A stretch of 64,000 nucleotides of DNA, taken from contig CALXKU010000005.1 in the NCBI GenBank assembly GCA_944389025.1, forward strand, positions 62,001-126,000. The letters are read 5' to 3'. Both the position numbers and the translations under genes were made by a program. Source of the DNA: an uncultured Spirochaetaceae bacterium. Lineage in GTDB: Bacteria > Spirochaetota > Spirochaetia > Sphaerochaetales > Sphaerochaetaceae. Shown here in pieces: positions 17,640-27,988 of this stretch (positions are counted from its first letter, which is position 1; every line of letters starts with the position of its first letter). The notes beneath the pieces were generated by a model. The model saw nothing but the letters and a program-made list of their open reading frames with translations, was not told the origin of the DNA and ran no database searches.

Positions 17640-19136
17640 CTACAGATATTTAGCTGAGAGCCTCAGCAACTCTTCCTGATTCGTCTCCTTGGTGTTTACG
17701 ATACCCGCAAGGCGATGATTGCTCATTACGGCGATCCTGTTCGTGATACCAAGAATCTCAGGCATCTCGGAAGATACCACTATGATAGTCTTACCTTCCT
17801 TGGCCATCTGGATTATCAACTGATAGATTTCGTACTTGGCGCCAACGTCGATACCCCTTGTAGGCTCATCCATGAGGAAGATATCAGGACTCCTTTCCAT
17901 CCACTTACCGATTATGACCTTCTGCTGGTTTCCACCTGAAAGGGCTGAAATGAGCTGCTCTGGGGATACGCACTTGGTGTTCATAACCTTTATCTGCCTT
18001 GTTGCGGCATCCGTCATCTTCTGGTTCGAAAGAAGGTAAGCCTTCTTATAAGAGCCCAGGTTAGTAATGACCGTGTTGAACTTGATGGTATCCTTTCCGA
18101 ACATGCCGTTGAGTTTCCTCTCCTCTGTTACGAGGGCAAAGGAGTAGTTCATTGCATCCTTACTGCTGTGGAAATGGAGTTTCTTGTCACCTATGATTAT
18201 GTTTCCACTTGCGATGGTCCTTATTCCGAAGAGTGACTCAAGCAGCTCGCTTCGACCTGCACCCACAAGACCATAGAGTCCGAATATCTCGCCCTTCTTA
18301 ACTGTGAATGTGATATCCTGTAGCACCGGATCGAACTTGGTATTAAGGTGCTCAACAAAGAGGTAGTCCTCCCCTGGCGTATTGTCCACATCAGGATATC
18401 TCTTATCAAGGGAGCGGCCGACCATGGCGGAGATGAGCTCGTTCATGTTCGTCTCTTTCGTGCTTTTCTTGAAAATCATCTTACCGTCACGGAGAACCGC
18501 GACATCGTCACATATTTCGAATATCTCATCCATCTTGTGCGAAATGTAAACGAATGAGACACCTTTCTTCCTTAAATCGTCCACGATTGAAAAAAGCTTC
18601 TTAACCTCCCTCTCCGTAAGGGAGCTCGTGGGCTCGTCTAGTACGATAAGCTTCGCATTATAGCTTACCGCCTTTGCTATCTCCACCATCTGACGCTGAG
18701 ATACGCTCATCGTTCTCATTACCGTCTTCGGGTTAACATTCATATTAAGCGATGCGAAAAGCTTGTTGCTTTCCTTGAGCATTCGCGCTTCATCAACCAT
18801 TCCGAACCGTGTAGGATAACGGCCAAGGAACAGGTTATCCTGTACGGTACGGTCAAGACACTGCTGTAATTCCTGGTGCACCATTGCGACGCCGTTCTCA
18901 AGGGCATCCTTGGGGTTCTTGAAATCTATCGGTTTGCCAAACAGGGATATCTGTCCTTCGTCCTTAGCGTAAATACCGAAAAGGCATTTCATCATCGTGC
19001 TCTTTCCAGCACCGTTCTCGCCCATCAGACCACAGACAGTCCCTTCTTCCACGGTAAGGTTTATACCGTCAAGAACCTTGTTCTTTGCAAACGATTTCGA
19101 TAGGTTCTTTATTTCAAGTACTGTCTTTCCACTCAT
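17640..19136 (-). CDS. mglA: galactose/sugar ABC transporter ATP-binding protein
   Basis: A 498-residue tandem ABC ATPase. The first domain has GENGAGKSTMMK, the signature MSVSQRQMVEIAKA and LIVLDEPTSSLTE. The second has GLVGAGRSELLESLFG, LSGGNQQKVIIGKW and IFLMDEPTRGIDVGAKYEIY. This two-domain arrangement is that of MglA/RbsA. It energises uptake through the adjacent permease. It lies between mglB (86 bases upstream) and mglC (ten bases downstream). Confidence 0.95.
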   Translation of the reverse strand: MSGKTVLEIKNLSKSFAKNKVLDGINLTVEEGTVCGLMGENGAGKSTMMKCLFGIYAKDEGQISLFGKPIDFKNPKDALENGVAMVHQELQQCLDRTVQDNLFLGRYPTRFGMVDEARMLKESNKLFASLNMNVNPKTVMRTMSVSQRQMVEIAKAVSYNAKLIVLDEPTSSLTEREVKKLFSIVDDLRKKGVSFVYISHKMDEIFEICDDVAVLRDGKMIFKKSTKETNMNELISAMVGRSLDKRYPDVDNTPGEDYLFVEHLNTKFDPVLQDITFTVKKGEIFGLYGLVGAGRSELLESLFGIRTIASGNIIIGDKKLHFHSSKDAMNYSFALVTEERKLNGMFGKDTIKFNTVITNLGSYKKAYLLSNQKMTDAATRQIKVMNTKCVSPEQLISALSGGNQQKVIIGKWMERSPDIFLMDEPTRGIDVGAKYEIYQLIIQMAKEGKTIIVVSSEMPEILGITNRIAVMSNHRLAGIVNTKETNQEELLRLSAKYL

Positions 19137-19222
19137 TTTGTTCCCTTTTTAATTTTTACCGAATACGAATTGATGGCGGAAGGAATCCCCCCGCCACCAT
19201 AAACTTTCCCATGGGGATAGAA

Positions 19223-20464
<1,242 letters not shown>

Positions 20465-20489
20465 TTACGTAGAAAACTACTACATTAGA

Positions 20490-20518
20490 ATTAGAACATC
20501 TGAAATTGAAGAATGCAA
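20490..20518 (-). promoter_or_regulatory. promoter of the mgl operon
   Basis: On the minus strand TTGCAT (20513-20518) and TCTAAT (20490-20495) are spaced by 17 bp, giving a leader of about 35 bases before mglB. A second ATTAGA copy is at 20484-20489. Confidence 0.4.
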
Positions 20519-20520
20519 GG

Positions 20521-20550
20521 AAAAAAATTTCCCTCTAGCGCTTTTAGAGG
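20521..20550 (-). terminator. second terminator of the aminoacyl-tRNA synthetase operon
   Basis: CCTCTA (20532-20537) pairs with TAGAGG (20545-20550), and on the minus strand a run of A then T residues follows. It lies immediately downstream of the terminator at 20572-20594, so the two may work in tandem to shield the mgl promoter. Confidence 0.55.
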
Positions 20551-20571
20551 AAATAATTCTCAATGAGAACG

Positions 20572-20594
20572 AAAAACGGCCCTCTATGGGCCGT
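20572..20594 (-). terminator. rho-independent terminator after tyrS
   Basis: ACGGCCC and GGGCCGT form a 7-bp GC-rich stem with a five-base loop. On the minus strand it is followed by TTTTTCG. It lies 12 bases after the tyrS stop. Confidence 0.85.
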
Positions 20595-20606
20595 CATGAA
20601 TGAAAA

Positions 20607-21854
20607 TCAGACAAGAACTATCTTAGCAAAGCGCTTCTTACCGCTCTTTAAAAGGAAAGCGCCATCGCTGTTCGCATCCGATACGCGGAACGCAGTCTTC
20701 GGGTCTGTGATTTTCACACCGTTAACCTCAGCTCCTCCCTGTGTGACTATGCGCCTTGCCTCACCGTTTGAAGCCGTGATTTTCACAAGGGTGAACATCG
20801 TAAGAACCCCCATACCTTCTTCGGGCCATTCCGACCTCTTCACCTCGGTAGCGGGAACATTCGACATGTCTCCACCTGTGGAGAAGAGCGCTTTTGCCGC
20901 AGAGAGCGCCTTAGCAGCCTCAGCCTCACCATGAATGATTTTCGTCACCTCATAGGCAAGCTTCTCTTTCGCCTCGTTGATGTTCCTCTTCGGATCCGAA
21001 TACTCGGCAATCTCGTCAAGGCTCATGAACGTGAATATTTTCATGAACTTATCGACATCGGCATCCGCGACATTTCTCCAGTACTGGAAGAAGTCGTATG
21101 GGCTGTAGAGTTCAGGGTCAAGGAATACCGCACCCTTTTCACTCTTCCCCATCTTCTTTCCATCAGCTCTCATTATGAGGTTGAATGTGAGGCCGAAGCA
21201 CTCAGGGCCATCCATTCTCTGTATCAAATCTATTCCAGCAACGATATTACCCCACTGGTCAGCCCCTCCTATCTGAAGGCGGCAACCTGTAAGCTTATTG
21301 AGCATATAGAAGTCATAAGACTGAAGGAGCTGGTAATTGAACTCGATGAACGAAAGACCCCTCTCAAGGCGCTGCTTGACACCTTCAAATGTCAACATCC
21401 TGTTTACGGAGAAATACTTTCCGATATCGCGCAGGAACTGGATGTAATTAAGATCGACAAGCCAGTCCGCATTGTTCATCATCCTTGCCTTCCCGTGACC
21501 TTCTCTCGGATTCTCGGAAAAATCAACAACCATCGACAGCTGTTTCTTTATAGCCTCGACATTGGAATTTATCTCCTCAACAGAAAGGATCTTCCTCATC
21601 TCGGTCTTTCCGGAAGGATCCCCGATAAGACCAGTGCCACCACCTACTAGAGCAATCGGGTTGTGCCCCGCTTCCTGCAGATGGTGCATCGCAAAAAATG
21701 GTACGATATGCCCTACGTGGAGGCTCTTTCCAGTAGGGTCCACCCCACAGTAGAATGTTACAGCCTCCTTATCCATCAGATCAGAGAGCGCATCAAGGGC
21801 GGTACAGTCCTTTACAAAGCCCCTGTCATATAGAACTTTCAAACCTTTATTCAT
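20607..21854 (-). CDS. tyrS: tyrosyl-tRNA synthetase
   Basis: A 415-residue class I synthetase. The HIGH motif appears as PTGKSLHVGH near residue 40, the KMSKS motif as KMGKS, and tyrosine recognition segments (GGADQWGNI) are intact. The C-terminal S4-like RNA-binding domain is present (EARRIVTQGGAEVNGVKI). It starts three bases after glyS and is the last gene of a tRNA synthetase cluster. Confidence 0.96.
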   Translation of the reverse strand: MNKGLKVLYDRGFVKDCTALDALSDLMDKEAVTFYCGVDPTGKSLHVGHIVPFFAMHHLQEAGHNPIALVGGGTGLIGDPSGKTEMRKILSVEEINSNVEAIKKQLSMVVDFSENPREGHGKARMMNNADWLVDLNYIQFLRDIGKYFSVNRMLTFEGVKQRLERGLSFIEFNYQLLQSYDFYMLNKLTGCRLQIGGADQWGNIVAGIDLIQRMDGPECFGLTFNLIMRADGKKMGKSEKGAVFLDPELYSPYDFFQYWRNVADADVDKFMKIFTFMSLDEIAEYSDPKRNINEAKEKLAYEVTKIIHGEAEAAKALSAAKALFSTGGDMSNVPATEVKRSEWPEEGMGVLTMFTLVKITASNGEARRIVTQGGAEVNGVKITDPKTAFRVSDANSDGAFLLKSGKKRFAKIVLV

Positions 21855-21857
21855 GGC

Positions 21858-23183
21858 TCATACCCTTTCGTATGCCTTGTCGGCGTCATGAATGAAGGAA
21901 GTGATCTTATCTACGCTGATTCTCTCCTGCTTCATCGAATCGCGGAAACGTACGGTCACCGTGTGATCCTCAAGGCTCTGATAATCGACCGTGAGGCAGT
22001 ACGGCGTTCCAATCTCATCCTGGCGGCGATATCTTCTTCCGACAGCTCCGCTCTGATCGTAGAACGTCTTGAAATCGACTCTCAACTCATGCTCAAGCTT
22101 CTGTGCGTACTCAGCCAGCCCATCCTTCTTGACAAGAGGAAGAACAGCAACCTTCACCGGTGCAATCTGAGGATGGAAATGTAGAACAGTTCTGACATCC
22201 CCTTCTGGAGTCTGCTCCTCATCATATGCATCGCTGAGAACCATGAGCACGTTCCTTGTAAGGCCAGCAGAGGTCTCGACAACATACGGAATATACCTCT
22301 CGTTCGTATCAGGATCGAGGTATGTGAGATCCTTACCGCTGAACTTCTGATGCTGCGTAAGGTCGTAATCGGTTCTCGAGTGAACCCCTTCAAGCTCCTG
22401 CCATCCCATCGGGAAGAGGAACTGGATGTCGTAAGCATCCTTCGCATAGAAGGCAAGCTCATCCGGTCCATGCTGATGCCATCTCAGATGCTCAGGATGG
22501 ATTCCCATCTTCTTATAGAACTTCATCCTCTCCTCTCTCCAGTACGGGAACCATTCATCCTCCGTCCCTGGCTTGCAGAAGAACTGCATCTCCATCTGCT
22601 CAAACTCGCATGAGCGGAAAATGAAGTTCTTTGTGGTAATCTCGTTTCTGAAACTCTTTCCGATCTGTGCGATACCGAACGGAATCTTCACCCTGCTTGA
22701 CTGAAGCACGTTCTTGAAATCGACATAGATTCCCTGTGCTGTCTCCGGACGCAGGTATACTACGGACGCGTTATCAGCATTGGCTCCGATATGTGTCTGG
22801 AACATCAGGTTGAAATTCCTCGGTTCGGTGAAACTGTTCCTGTTCCCACAGACCGGGCATGGTGCGTTAAGGTCTATCTGGTCTGCGCGGAAACGGCTCT
22901 TACAGCACTTGCAGTCAACCATAGGATCGGTGAAGTTAGATACGTGCCCGGATGCTTCCCATACCCTCGGATGCATCAGTATCGAGGCATCGAGTCCTAC
23001 GATATTATCGTGCATCTGGGTCATTTCTTTCCACCAGAAATCCCTGATGTTGTTCTTGAGCTCAACACCCATTGGACCGTAGTCATAAGCTCCGTTTAGT
23101 CCGCCATATATCTCACTTGACTGGAAGATGAAACCTCTTCTCCTGCAAAGTGATATGATTTTATCCATTGTTACTTCTGCCAT
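21858..23183 (-). CDS. glyS: glycyl-tRNA synthetase (single-chain, dimeric type)
   Basis: A 441-residue class II synthetase of the eukaryote/archaea-like alpha-2 type, not the split GlyQ/GlyS form. It has the N-terminal RRGFIFQSSEIYGGLNGAYDYGP segment, motif 2 with FRNEIT and FRSCEFEQMEMQFF, a class II motif 3 (TSAGLTRNVLMVLSDAY), and a C-terminal anticodon-binding domain. A CKCCKSRF and CPVCGN cysteine pair probably binds zinc. It sits one base after gltX and three before tyrS. Confidence 0.95.
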   Translation of the reverse strand: MAEVTMDKIISLCRRRGFIFQSSEIYGGLNGAYDYGPMGVELKNNIRDFWWKEMTQMHDNIVGLDASILMHPRVWEASGHVSNFTDPMVDCKCCKSRFRADQIDLNAPCPVCGNRNSFTEPRNFNLMFQTHIGANADNASVVYLRPETAQGIYVDFKNVLQSSRVKIPFGIAQIGKSFRNEITTKNFIFRSCEFEQMEMQFFCKPGTEDEWFPYWREERMKFYKKMGIHPEHLRWHQHGPDELAFYAKDAYDIQFLFPMGWQELEGVHSRTDYDLTQHQKFSGKDLTYLDPDTNERYIPYVVETSAGLTRNVLMVLSDAYDEEQTPEGDVRTVLHFHPQIAPVKVAVLPLVKKDGLAEYAQKLEHELRVDFKTFYDQSGAVGRRYRRQDEIGTPYCLTVDYQSLEDHTVTVRFRDSMKQERISVDKITSFIHDADKAYERV

Positions 23184-23184
23184 A

Positions 23185-24663
23185 TTATTTCTCCTTAATC
23201 ATCTTAAGTGCGCGCTCAAACCTTCTTGAAGCCTCATCAAGGCCCAGAAGTGAGATCGAATCGAAGAGTGGTAGCGAAACCTGGCTGTTGGTGATTGCAA
23301 CCCTTATCGGCTGAAAAACACCGTTAACCTTTATCTCAAGCTCCTGGGATAGCTTGATAAGGGCCTCTTCTATCTCCTCATCCTTCCTGCCGTCTCTAAG
23401 CATGTCGAAAAGAATCTTTCCGCCCTTTTCAAGAGCCTCTTTCGTCTTTTCAAGGTCAGAGCCCTTGGCGATGTAAGCCGTCTCATCCTCAACAGGCTCG
23501 TCAACGAAGAGGAATCTAGAAAGATCCACGATATCGGAGATGACCTTCATCCTCTCTTTAGCGGGCTTCACAAGCTTTAGAATCTTCTCCTCTTCCTCAG
23601 CTGTCGGATGAGCAGAGACAAAACCTGCCTTCACAAGGTACGGAGTCATGAGAGATGCAATCCTCTCATCGTCCGCCATTCTTATGTACTGGCTGTTGAA
23701 CCAGTCGAGCTTCTTGTAATCGAACTTTCCTGGATTCTTATGGATGTTCTCCATCTTGAAACACTTCTCAAGCTGTTCCTTTGAGAGGAACTCGGTTGAG
23801 CCGTCGAGTGACCATCCAACAAGGGTGACATAGTTGATTATCGCCTCAGGCAGGTAGCCTTTCTCCCTGAATTCCCTCACAGCAGTCGAGCCATGACGCT
23901 TTGAAAGCTTCTGTCCATCCTTTCCCATTACCATCGGAAGATGGCAATATACGGGAACATCCCAGCCGAACGCTTCATAAAGAAGAACATGAAGCGGCCC
24001 GGAAGGAATCCATTCCTGTGCCCTCATGATATGAGTGATTCCCATCAGATGATCATCAATGACATTCGCAAGATGGTAAGTAGGAAATCCATCGCTCTTT
24101 AGAAGAATCGGATCTGGAGAGATATCCTTGTTCTTTCTCGTGATATCTCCCATTATGACATCGTGGAAAGTTGTCTTTCCCTCTGTTGGGACCTTGAGCC
24201 TGATTACAGGTTTTATTCCCTGCCTTTCCAGCTCAGCCCTCTCTTCCTCTGTAAGATTGGCACAATGCCTGTCATATCCCTGGTATTCGCTCTTATTCTT
24301 AATCTGCTCCTCTCTGAGCTTCTCAAGACGCTCAGGTGTGCAGTAGCAGTAGTATGCCTTGCCTTCCTTGACAAGCTGTTCGGCATACTTCTTATATATG
24401 TCGAACCTCTCAGACTGGATATAAGGACCGTAAGGCCCACCGACCACAGGACCTTCATCCCACTTGATTCCAAGCCAGTCAAGAGTCTCATAGAGGTCAT
24501 TGAGGGACTCATCTGAATACCTTTCCCTGTCTGTATCCTCCACTCTTAAAATGAACTTACCTCCGCTCGATTTAGCAAAGAAATAGTTAAACAAGGCGGT
24601 GCGGATTCCGCCGATGTGCTGAAGCCCAGTTGGAGACGGGGCATATCGGACACGAACGCTCAT
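23185..24663 (-). CDS. gltX: glutamyl-tRNA synthetase
   Basis: A 492-residue class I synthetase. It has APSPTGLQHIGGIRTALFNY (HIGH equivalent) at the N-terminus and KLSKRHGS (KMSKS equivalent) in the middle, followed by the helical anticodon-binding domain. Whether it also charges tRNA(Gln) cannot be told here. It is the first gene of the gltX-glyS-tyrS cluster, with a promoter about 50 bases upstream. Confidence 0.95.
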   Translation of the reverse strand: MSVRVRYAPSPTGLQHIGGIRTALFNYFFAKSSGGKFILRVEDTDRERYSDESLNDLYETLDWLGIKWDEGPVVGGPYGPYIQSERFDIYKKYAEQLVKEGKAYYCYCTPERLEKLREEQIKNKSEYQGYDRHCANLTEEERAELERQGIKPVIRLKVPTEGKTTFHDVIMGDITRKNKDISPDPILLKSDGFPTYHLANVIDDHLMGITHIMRAQEWIPSGPLHVLLYEAFGWDVPVYCHLPMVMGKDGQKLSKRHGSTAVREFREKGYLPEAIINYVTLVGWSLDGSTEFLSKEQLEKCFKMENIHKNPGKFDYKKLDWFNSQYIRMADDERIASLMTPYLVKAGFVSAHPTAEEEEKILKLVKPAKERMKVISDIVDLSRFLFVDEPVEDETAYIAKGSDLEKTKEALEKGGKILFDMLRDGRKDEEIEEALIKLSQELEIKVNGVFQPIRVAITNSQVSLPLFDSISLLGLDEASRRFERALKMIKEK

Positions 24664-24714
24664 AAAAAACTCCCAAAAAATAATTGAACACCACGTGGAA
24701 AGTGGCTGAAATCA

Positions 24715-24743
24715 ATACTATGATTTTTTTTAGCTTTGCTCAA
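24715..24743 (-). promoter_or_regulatory. promoter of gltX-glyS-tyrS
   Basis: On the minus strand TTGAGC (24738-24743) and TAGTAT (24715-24720) are separated by 17 bp, giving a leader of about 45 bases. The leader has a small CCAC/GTGG hairpin but no T-box consensus. The remaining bases 24744-24887 show no further clear element. Confidence 0.4.
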
Positions 24744-24887
24744 CTGATGTGAAAGAAAAACCAAGGTTAAGCCCTCGTATTAGAGGAAACGGCACATTGG
24801 AGTTCTTGCAAGGGAAAGCTCCAGAGCATTCCATCGTCATCAGAGACAATCCCCGGAGCTTCTCTTGAAAGCAATCCCGTCTGTTAA

Positions 24888-25565
24888 CTAGTCTTCAGGT
24901 TCTGTTTTAACAGCCGTTCCCTGGGCGAAAACCGTATAGCCTCCCTCTCCGGTCTGAACAACGCTGTATGAAGTTCCGATTATCGCATCAGCTCCAACGG
25001 CAGCTGCCTGGTTCTGTAGCTTATTGAACGTTTTGTTTACTGGTCCAATCAGTGTTATAGAATTAAGGGAGAGAATTCCTTTAAAGCCACCCTTGATTTT
25101 GAAAAATGCGGCTGTAGCGGCAGTGACAATGCCAAAAACCTTGACAATCTTCCTTCCTGGATAGGTATCGGTTGTAAGCAAAGCAACGTCCCGGTTCAAG
25201 ATCACTTCTTCATCTGCCTCTTCGTCCGCACCCTCATTCTGTACTGAGTTCTCAGTGCTTGTCACCGGCTGTCCTACGCTACCGTTTAAAGCTGCATCCG
25301 ATGCTTCATCAAGCAAGGCAGAAGGAATTCTTACAGAGCATTTTCCAGCATGCTTTCTGAGAGCTGTCACAAGGCTGTTTCTCAGCTCGGCATCTTCCAT
25401 TTCCTGCAAATTCCTTACGTAATCGCTGACCTGCATGTTCAGGAATGTCATTGATTTTGATACACCTGTTTCCGTAATGAAGAAATTATAGCATTCTTCG
25501 CACACACATCTTCCGTTGATATGGAATTTCTCAGCTGTCTCCCTACCACATATTGCACATTTCAT
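24888..25565 (-). CDS. zinc-ribbon plus YbjQ-like domain protein
   Basis: A 225-residue protein. The N-terminus has a CxxC...CxCxxC cluster (MKCAICGRET, then CVCEECYNFF) suited to zinc binding. The C-terminal 95 residues, beginning LLTTDTYPGRKIVKVFGIV and ending GADAIIGTSYSVVQTG and FAQGTAVK, resemble YbjQ/UPF0145 (DUF74) proteins, which form pentamers of unknown function. A strong GGAGGAGAG precedes the ATG. It appears to be transcribed alone. The domain call comes from pattern recognition. Confidence 0.65.
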   Translation of the reverse strand: MKCAICGRETAEKFHINGRCVCEECYNFFITETGVSKSMTFLNMQVSDYVRNLQEMEDAELRNSLVTALRKHAGKCSVRIPSALLDEASDAALNGSVGQPVTSTENSVQNEGADEEADEEVILNRDVALLTTDTYPGRKIVKVFGIVTAATAAFFKIKGGFKGILSLNSITLIGPVNKTFNKLQNQAAAVGADAIIGTSYSVVQTGEGGYTVFAQGTAVKTEPED

Positions 25566-25604
25566 ATTCTCTCTCCTCCATGCTAAGACTATATTGATTT
25601 AAAA

Positions 25605-26444
25605 TTAGTTAGCACTACCATCCGGCCACATCTGCACATGTTCATCAAGGAATTTCAAACTCTCGGAGAGCAGTGCGCGCTCCGCACTCTCATCCCTGTC
25701 ATAGACCATGTAGTGCGTGGCATTCGGTACTCTCACCTGGTTGGTGAAATTCTCCAGGACTTTAGGAGCATATGAACATAGCGCATCCTTAGCTCCCCAG
25801 ATGTTGAGATAGTTCTCCCGTTTGAAAAGTGGTGCAGCTTTCGCCATCGCATCATAGAGATCAAGCATCTGAGCAGGATACAGGTGGCACCAGTACTCAG
25901 CGCCGTAATACTCATCATCGCAAGGGGCTCCATCGTAATGCAGATGGTATGAAGGATCGCTCTGCCATGGGATGTCGAGAATCTTTTTCTCCTTTCTGAG
26001 ATTTCTGAGAAGTGTTTTCTGAACAGGGTGTTTCATCCTCAGAGGAGGTGCTGCCATCACTGCCTTGTCTATTCTGCCGTTATCAGAAAGAGCGAGAAGA
26101 CAGGTTCCCATCGAATGCCCAACAGCATAGACTTTCTGGTAGTTCAGGCGGAGATCCGAGAGTGCGTTATCCACAAGGCCGAGCCAGTCAGATAGTCCGC
26201 TTTTCGAGAAATCCTCTCCACTTGTTCCCATCCCGGGAAGGCGAGGTACATAACAGTCGAAGCCCGCCGAATAAAGATAGTTGGCGATGCTGACCATCTC
26301 ACCGGGGTATCCCGCATAACCGTGAACCAGCAGGACAGCACGATAGAAGTTATTGCTGAGCGTGAAGCTTCTTCCGCTCTTTCGCTCTTCTGCTCTGTCC
26401 TTATACAATCCGTAATACCAGCTTGATGGAACGCTGTATATCAC
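25605..26444 (-). CDS. alpha/beta hydrolase (carboxylesterase or monoacylglycerol lipase-like)
   Basis: A 279-residue cytoplasmic serine hydrolase. It has the oxyanion motif LVHGYAGYPGE, the nucleophile elbow GHSMG, an aspartate in the WGAKDALC strand and the catalytic histidine in NATHYMVYDRDES. It starts at GTG 26444, whose GTGA overlaps the luxR stop, with GAGGAGG seven bases upstream. It is the last gene of the five-gene operon starting with the PHP gene at 29919. Substrate is unknown. Confidence 0.82.
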   Translation of the reverse strand: MIYSVPSSWYYGLYKDRAEERKSGRSFTLSNNFYRAVLLVHGYAGYPGEMVSIANYLYSAGFDCYVPRLPGMGTSGEDFSKSGLSDWLGLVDNALSDLRLNYQKVYAVGHSMGTCLLALSDNGRIDKAVMAAPPLRMKHPVQKTLLRNLRKEKKILDIPWQSDPSYHLHYDGAPCDDEYYGAEYWCHLYPAQMLDLYDAMAKAAPLFKRENYLNIWGAKDALCSYAPKVLENFTNQVRVPNATHYMVYDRDESAERALLSESLKFLDEHVQMWPDGSAN

Positions 26445-27352
26445 CAGGATGCCTCCTCAAAGAGATTCAGCAGGTCTATGCGACACCTGACACCGGTCTT
26501 GCTGAAGATATTGGCAATATGGTTGTTCACCGTATTGACGCTTATATTGAGCTTGCCCCCGATCTCCTTATTTGTCAGCCCTGCTTTTATGAGTTTTATG
26601 ATTTCAAACTCCCTATCAGTAATGTGGAACTTCTCAATGATCTCATCCTTGAGTCTGTTCTTCTCATCAGCAATCTCCTCATTCTTCTTCTCAGTCCTCT
26701 TTTCCTGGTTCACGACTGCGACGAAAAGGAATACGAGAAGCATTATGAAATAGAGAAGCGCTACAAGAGGCAGCATCATCGGGGAAATCATCGGGAAGAT
26801 GAATGTCAGTATGAAAAGACACAGTACAAGCGATGATACGGATATTATCGTGATTGTCACCGCCCTCACGCTCTTCCTGTCACTTTTAGTGTAATTCATC
26901 GCCATTATGGCAATCGTATAGATTATGACAAGAACGAACGAGATGTACTCAAGATAGACCAGAACGCTCCAGGTAAAGAAGACGGAGAGGACGTAGCAAG
27001 CGGAGTACAGCGCTGTTATCAAAGAAAAAAGCACAGTCTCAAAGACAGGCATCGGACGGGCTATCACCCAGTTGATGAAAAGAGGTATGAACATTATGAG
27101 AAAGCCTACATCGACATGGAAAAGGATATCCCACACGTACCTCAGAATTGAGACGGCAAGCGTGTTCTCAAAAAGATATGAGAACTGCACTATGGCATAG
27201 CTGAAAACGACCCCAAGGAGGGTCGATGCGAAAACGATAAGGAATTTCGACCATTTGAAAGAGGCCTTCCGCCCCCATATTATTGCGAGCGAAAGGTCCA
27301 TCGATGAGATCGAAATCGCCAATATGCAGAATATCAGCGTTACGGCCTGCAT
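26441..27352 (-). CDS. membrane-anchored LuxR-type transcription regulator
   Basis: A 303-residue protein with six or seven predicted membrane segments over residues 1-215. A charged linker (EKRTEKKNEEIADEKNRLKDE) and a C-terminal LuxR/GerE helix-turn-helix follow (ITDREFEIIKLIKAGLTNKE, then NTVNNHIANIFSKTG). Such proteins sense something at the membrane and bind DNA directly. It overlaps rloB (TAATG) upstream and the hydrolase downstream, which makes it a likely regulator of this operon; the signal is unknown. Confidence 0.82.
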   Translation of the reverse strand: MQAVTLIFCILAISISSMDLSLAIIWGRKASFKWSKFLIVFASTLLGVVFSYAIVQFSYLFENTLAVSILRYVWDILFHVDVGFLIMFIPLFINWVIARPMPVFETVLFSLITALYSACYVLSVFFTWSVLVYLEYISFVLVIIYTIAIMAMNYTKSDRKSVRAVTITIISVSSLVLCLFILTFIFPMISPMMLPLVALLYFIMLLVFLFVAVVNQEKRTEKKNEEIADEKNRLKDEIIEKFHITDREFEIIKLIKAGLTNKEIGGKLNISVNTVNNHIANIFSKTGVRCRIDLLNLFEEASW

Positions 27353-27987
27353 TACTTGAATGCCTTCTGGTTATGACTCATGTCAGCCAAGCCGCATACC
27401 TCCTGTATGCATTCATCGAATGCCGGCATGCTCGTAGCTTCCATTCCAGTCTGAATCTTGACCGTATCATTGTAATTTCTGGCGTTCAAATCGGCCTGCG
27501 CATGGCGGCTGAAAAGCTGCAGGTGCAGGTTAAGTCCTGCCGTGAGCAGGAACTCGGGAGTCATATCAAATCCCTTGATAGCACCCTTGACTCTCGCCCT
27601 TATCGCCTCAGCGTCCGAATTGTATACAGGGAATGAGCCGAGATGGAGAGCGAACCAGAGCTCGAAGCATGGATTGAACCAGCAGAGACTGATCCTCTTG
27701 CGCTCAGCATACTCCTTCATCTCCTTAAGGGTATCAAGATCACATGAGACCTCATCAAGGCCGAAAAGCGCCCATACGTACTGATAGCGTCCAGCGAGCT
27801 TTTTTCTTCCCGTGATATCGATAAGCTGCTTGAGATTAAGACTCTCGCTTCCCGCCCACTCGACCGTAAGGTTCATATACCTGCAATCCTTCCTCATCTG
27901 ATTGAAATAGATCGACTCGGCCTTCGTCGCTGTAACGAGGAGGATGGTGCCTTTGGCTTCTGTTATGTTCTTCTTACGCTTTGCCAT
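27352..27987 (-). CDS. rloB: RloB-like (AbiL partner) defence protein
   Basis: A 211-residue protein. It has the early ILLVTATKAESIYFNQMR segment in place of the common CEGEKTEPxYF, a central VWALFGLDEV strand, and the diagnostic FNPCFELWFALHLG at about 104-117. RloB is a Toprim-like nuclease partner of RloA and is found in restriction loci and AbiL abortive-infection systems. Start 27987 is set by GGAGGAG; the ATG at 28020 lies inside rloA. The usual glutamate of CEGEKT is not in the standard context, so activity is uncertain. Confidence 0.8.
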   Translation of the reverse strand: MAKRKKNITEAKGTILLVTATKAESIYFNQMRKDCRYMNLTVEWAGSESLNLKQLIDITGRKKLAGRYQYVWALFGLDEVSCDLDTLKEMKEYAERKRISLCWFNPCFELWFALHLGSFPVYNSDAEAIRARVKGAIKGFDMTPEFLLTAGLNLHLQLFSRHAQADLNARNYNDTVKIQTGMEATSMPAFDECIQEVCGLADMSHNQKAFK

Positions 27988-27988
27988 T

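Noticed and set aside
24664-24887. T-box leader before gltX
   Set aside because: The AGGGUGGNACCGCG T-box core and an antiterminator/terminator pair are not found; only a short leader is predicted.
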